Positions 61,514-64,000 of a DNA stretch of 64,000 bases are shown here, in pieces. Below the pieces are notes generated by a model. It searched no databases. It saw only the letters and a program-made list of their open reading frames with translations, and was not told the origin of the DNA. Position numbers and translations under genes: made by a program. The stretch comes from Enoplolaimus lenunculus (taxonomy: Eukaryota > Nematoda > Enoplea > Enoplida > Thoracostomopsidae): assembly GCA_030248215.1 (NCBI GenBank), contig JASANG010002790.1, forward strand, positions 1 to 64,000. Reading direction: 5' to 3'. How positions within the stretch are numbered: position 1 is the stretch's first letter; every line of letters starts with the position of its first letter.

Positions 61514-62640
61514 CTAGAAATAGAAAAAAAGTTTTCCAATGTGAAAACACGTTTTCGCATTAAATTGTTTATAAATATTGACAATCGAGTCAAAAATTGG
61601 TATGGCGCTATCATATACAGTGCAATACTGCATGATATTAGCCGTATAGCATTGAAACGTTACGTATTTCAGCACATAATTTCATTAAACATTGAGAATC
61701 AATTCAACAACTATGATGCGACGATTAGGTGCAATCCACCATCGTTCGGCACTGCATGCAATGCGACACCAGATGACACTGCAAATCAATTTATCAACAA
61801 AAATCTGACTTGCGGCGCCCGTATAACGCCACATTTACAGTTCTTGCGATATTGGTGTTGCAAATATTGCAACCCCTTTCGTTAGTAATTTTTAATAACA
61901 CAAAGATTTGTATATTAGACAACGTGTTTACCAGATCGAATCTGTCGTTTGTAATAAGTAATAGCTGGTCTACGCCGCAATCCTTTACGGCGGCTATCAA
62001 AACTGCCAATGCTAAGCGAAGTGACTGACGAATTAGCAACTGTCGAAGATGGCAATGACGAGACTTGTATCACAAGGGTCATCTTCTTTTACTCATTGAT
62101 ACAACAAACAGTAAGCAGATAATTATATCAGTTGTAGTGGGTCTACACGAATTGAGCGAATTTCGAATCCACTAACTGATACGATTCTCGAATACAATAA
62201 TTCAAATAGTTAATGTGGTAATTAGCGAGCATCCTACTACTTTTGCAAGTACAAAAAGTTTCGAGACATATATAACTGCTTCCCAACATAAAAAACAAAA
62301 GGAAGTGGGGCATTTTATATTTTTTATATATAAAAAAAAAAAATATACATATATAGATATATATTATATATAAATATATATGTATCGCAGCAAATAGCAG
62401 TTTGGCCTAAGCCAAATAGAAATTGTGAGATGTTCAAAACAACAATGATGTACGACCAACGCTCATTGGTTAACGGTGTTGTGTATGTCCAACTAATCAA
62501 ATCTGATTTTATTCATCTATCCGTCTTGGATGTTCATAAACAATATATTCACATTCTCGCACCCAAAAAACCATTACTACTGAAATCAAGTACGTAGCTT
62601 GTAACCGTAATATACCAGTCGTAGTGGGACTACATTTATT
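61514..62640 (-). other. ARHGAP39 intron, no feature recognised
   Basis: Upstream intron sequence with an AT-only low-complexity run at 62310-62390. No WW-domain exon was found on the minus strand. Confidence 0.55.
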
Positions 62641-63560
62641 GAGCGAAGCTAGAACACACGTAAGCAACTTCCTCAGATTCCTCGCACTTAAAAACCCTTT
62701 AACCATCCTAATAATTATTGGAATAGTTTAAAAAGTCCTAATTTTAGCTAACTATTTGATATTCGCTTTTAAAGGTTTGTAGACTATTCAGATTCCTCGC
62801 ACCTGAAAACCCATTATTGCTGAAATTAGAGTGCTTGTAACCCTAATAATTAGTGAAACATTGTAAAAGCGCCTAATTTAGGCTTATCAATTATGCTTAC
62901 ATGCAAATTATCTATTAGCTAAGTACTCAATTATCGGTTTTACACGTTTGTAAACAATTTATTCAGATTCCTCGCACCAAAAAACCTTCAGTAAACCCTA
63001 ATAATTATTGAAATAATTTAAAAAGTCATAATTTTGTCTCGTCAATTAAGCAAATAAGCAAATCATCTATTAGCTAACTATTCGATAATCCCTTTTAAAG
63101 GTTTGTAGACAATTTATTCAGATTCCTCACACCTGAAAACCCATTATTGCTGAAATTAGATTGCTTGTAACCCTAATAATTAGTGAAACATTGTAAAAGC
63201 GCCTAATTTAGGCTTATCGATTATGCTTACATGCAAATTATCTATTAGCTAACTACTCAATTATCGGTTTTCCACGTTTGTAAACAATTTATTCAGATTC
63301 CTCGCACCAAAAAACCTTCAGTAAACCCTAATAATTAATGAAATAATTTAAAAAGTCCTAGTTTTGTCTTGTCAATTAAGCTAATATGCAAATTAGCTAT
63401 TAGCTAACAATTCAATTATCGGTTTTGGACGTTTGTCAACAATTTATTCAAATTCCGCGCACCTAAAAACCCTTTAATGCTAAAATTAGATTGCTTCTAA
63501 CTGTAATAATTATTGAAATATTGTCGAAAGTCCTAATTTAGGTTAATTAATTATGCAAAT
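62640..63560. repeat. higher-order tandem repeat: 330-bp dimer of 175- and 155-bp monomers
   Basis: The landmark ATTCAGATTCCTCGCAC starts at 62786, 62961, 63116, 63291 and 63446, with alternating steps of 175 and 155 bp. The two monomer types alternate (CACCTGAAAACCC against CACCAAAAAACC). Looser copies continue to about 63870. Confidence 0.85.
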
Positions 63561-63589
63561 TAGCCTGTAGCTAATAAACGGCTTAAAAT

Positions 63590-63775
63590 TTTAAAACCCC
63601 AATGCGAGGTTAACACCCCAGGATAATTGGCTTTCAAACTAAAAAAGTTTGTCAAAATCGGTTCAGCCGTTCCTGAGATTCTTTTCGGACGGACGGACAT
63701 CCACCTTTCGACCCCCAAGTACAAAACATAAAACGCTTCGCGAAACACCGAGCTTCGCTCGGAGTTTTGCTTCGC
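63590..63775. repeat. possible 3' tail of a non-LTR retrotransposon or SINE
   Basis: CAAAATCGGTTCAGCCGTTC followed by GGACGGACGGACA is the kind of tail often seen on RTE-type elements and their SINEs. No coding part is attached. Confidence 0.35.
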
Positions 63776-64000
63776 TCAATCAATTGAATAACTTAAAAAG
63801 TACAATTTAGGTTTAATTAGTTAGTAGCCAGTTATTCAGTTATCTGTTTTCAAACTTTAAATTTATTCAAATTCCTCGCACCCAGGGTTCCAACAGGAAC
63901 TAAGTTTTTCCGGAACAGAAACAGGAATTGCATTTGTTTGCAGGAACCGGAATTCGAAATAATTTTTGTCACATAATTTTCGTCACCGAATTACAGTTGG

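Overview
This window is eukaryotic, from an AT-rich metazoan genome whose genes are split by many GT-AG introns and whose non-coding DNA is mostly transposon debris. Gene content (mitochondrial Twinkle helicase, an ARHGAP39/Vilse-type RhoGAP) is animal. Very many imperfect GCCTAA/TTAGGC hexamer tracts, the nematode-type telomere unit, hint at a nematode. Here, however, those tracts sit inside small transposons, so this is a suggestion rather than a diagnosis.

Layout. (1) About 1.1-23.1 kb, + strand: TWNK, reconstructed as ten exons whose splice phases all agree (523 residues in the window; the N-terminal part was not found). Its first recognised intron holds a 118-bp tandem array, and this array is split by a very young Ty3/Gypsy retrotransposon at 3280-10113 in antisense. 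That element has 257-bp LTRs differing at one base, a GTCGT target duplication, Gag, protease-RT, RNase H and integrase. It also carries three unusual extras: a 2A-like motif in the Gag N-terminus, a PWWP domain just after integrase, and an SGNH-hydrolase ORF in the env position. (2) About 23.1-31.4 kb: no host gene seen. It holds MITEs, minisatellites, and an internally deleted piggyBac nested in a TA-target MITE; an unoccupied relative of that MITE lies at 35.8 kb. (3) 31.4-32.2 kb, - strand: a two-exon gene for a four-helix membrane protein. (4) 32.2-53.5 kb: gene-poor and repeat-rich. (5) 53.5 kb to beyond the right edge, - strand: an ARHGAP39/Vilse RhoGAP with MyTH4 and RhoGAP domains in thirteen exons (1006 residues in the window). 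The expected N-terminal WW exons would be off the right edge.

The host genes have unrelated roles: mitochondrial DNA replication, a membrane protein of unknown role, and Rho-family GTPase control. The most distinctive biology is in the mobile DNA: the Ty3/Gypsy element with a chromatin-reader-like domain and an esterase-like ORF, and families of 160-200 bp MITEs carrying telomere-like hexamer arrays.
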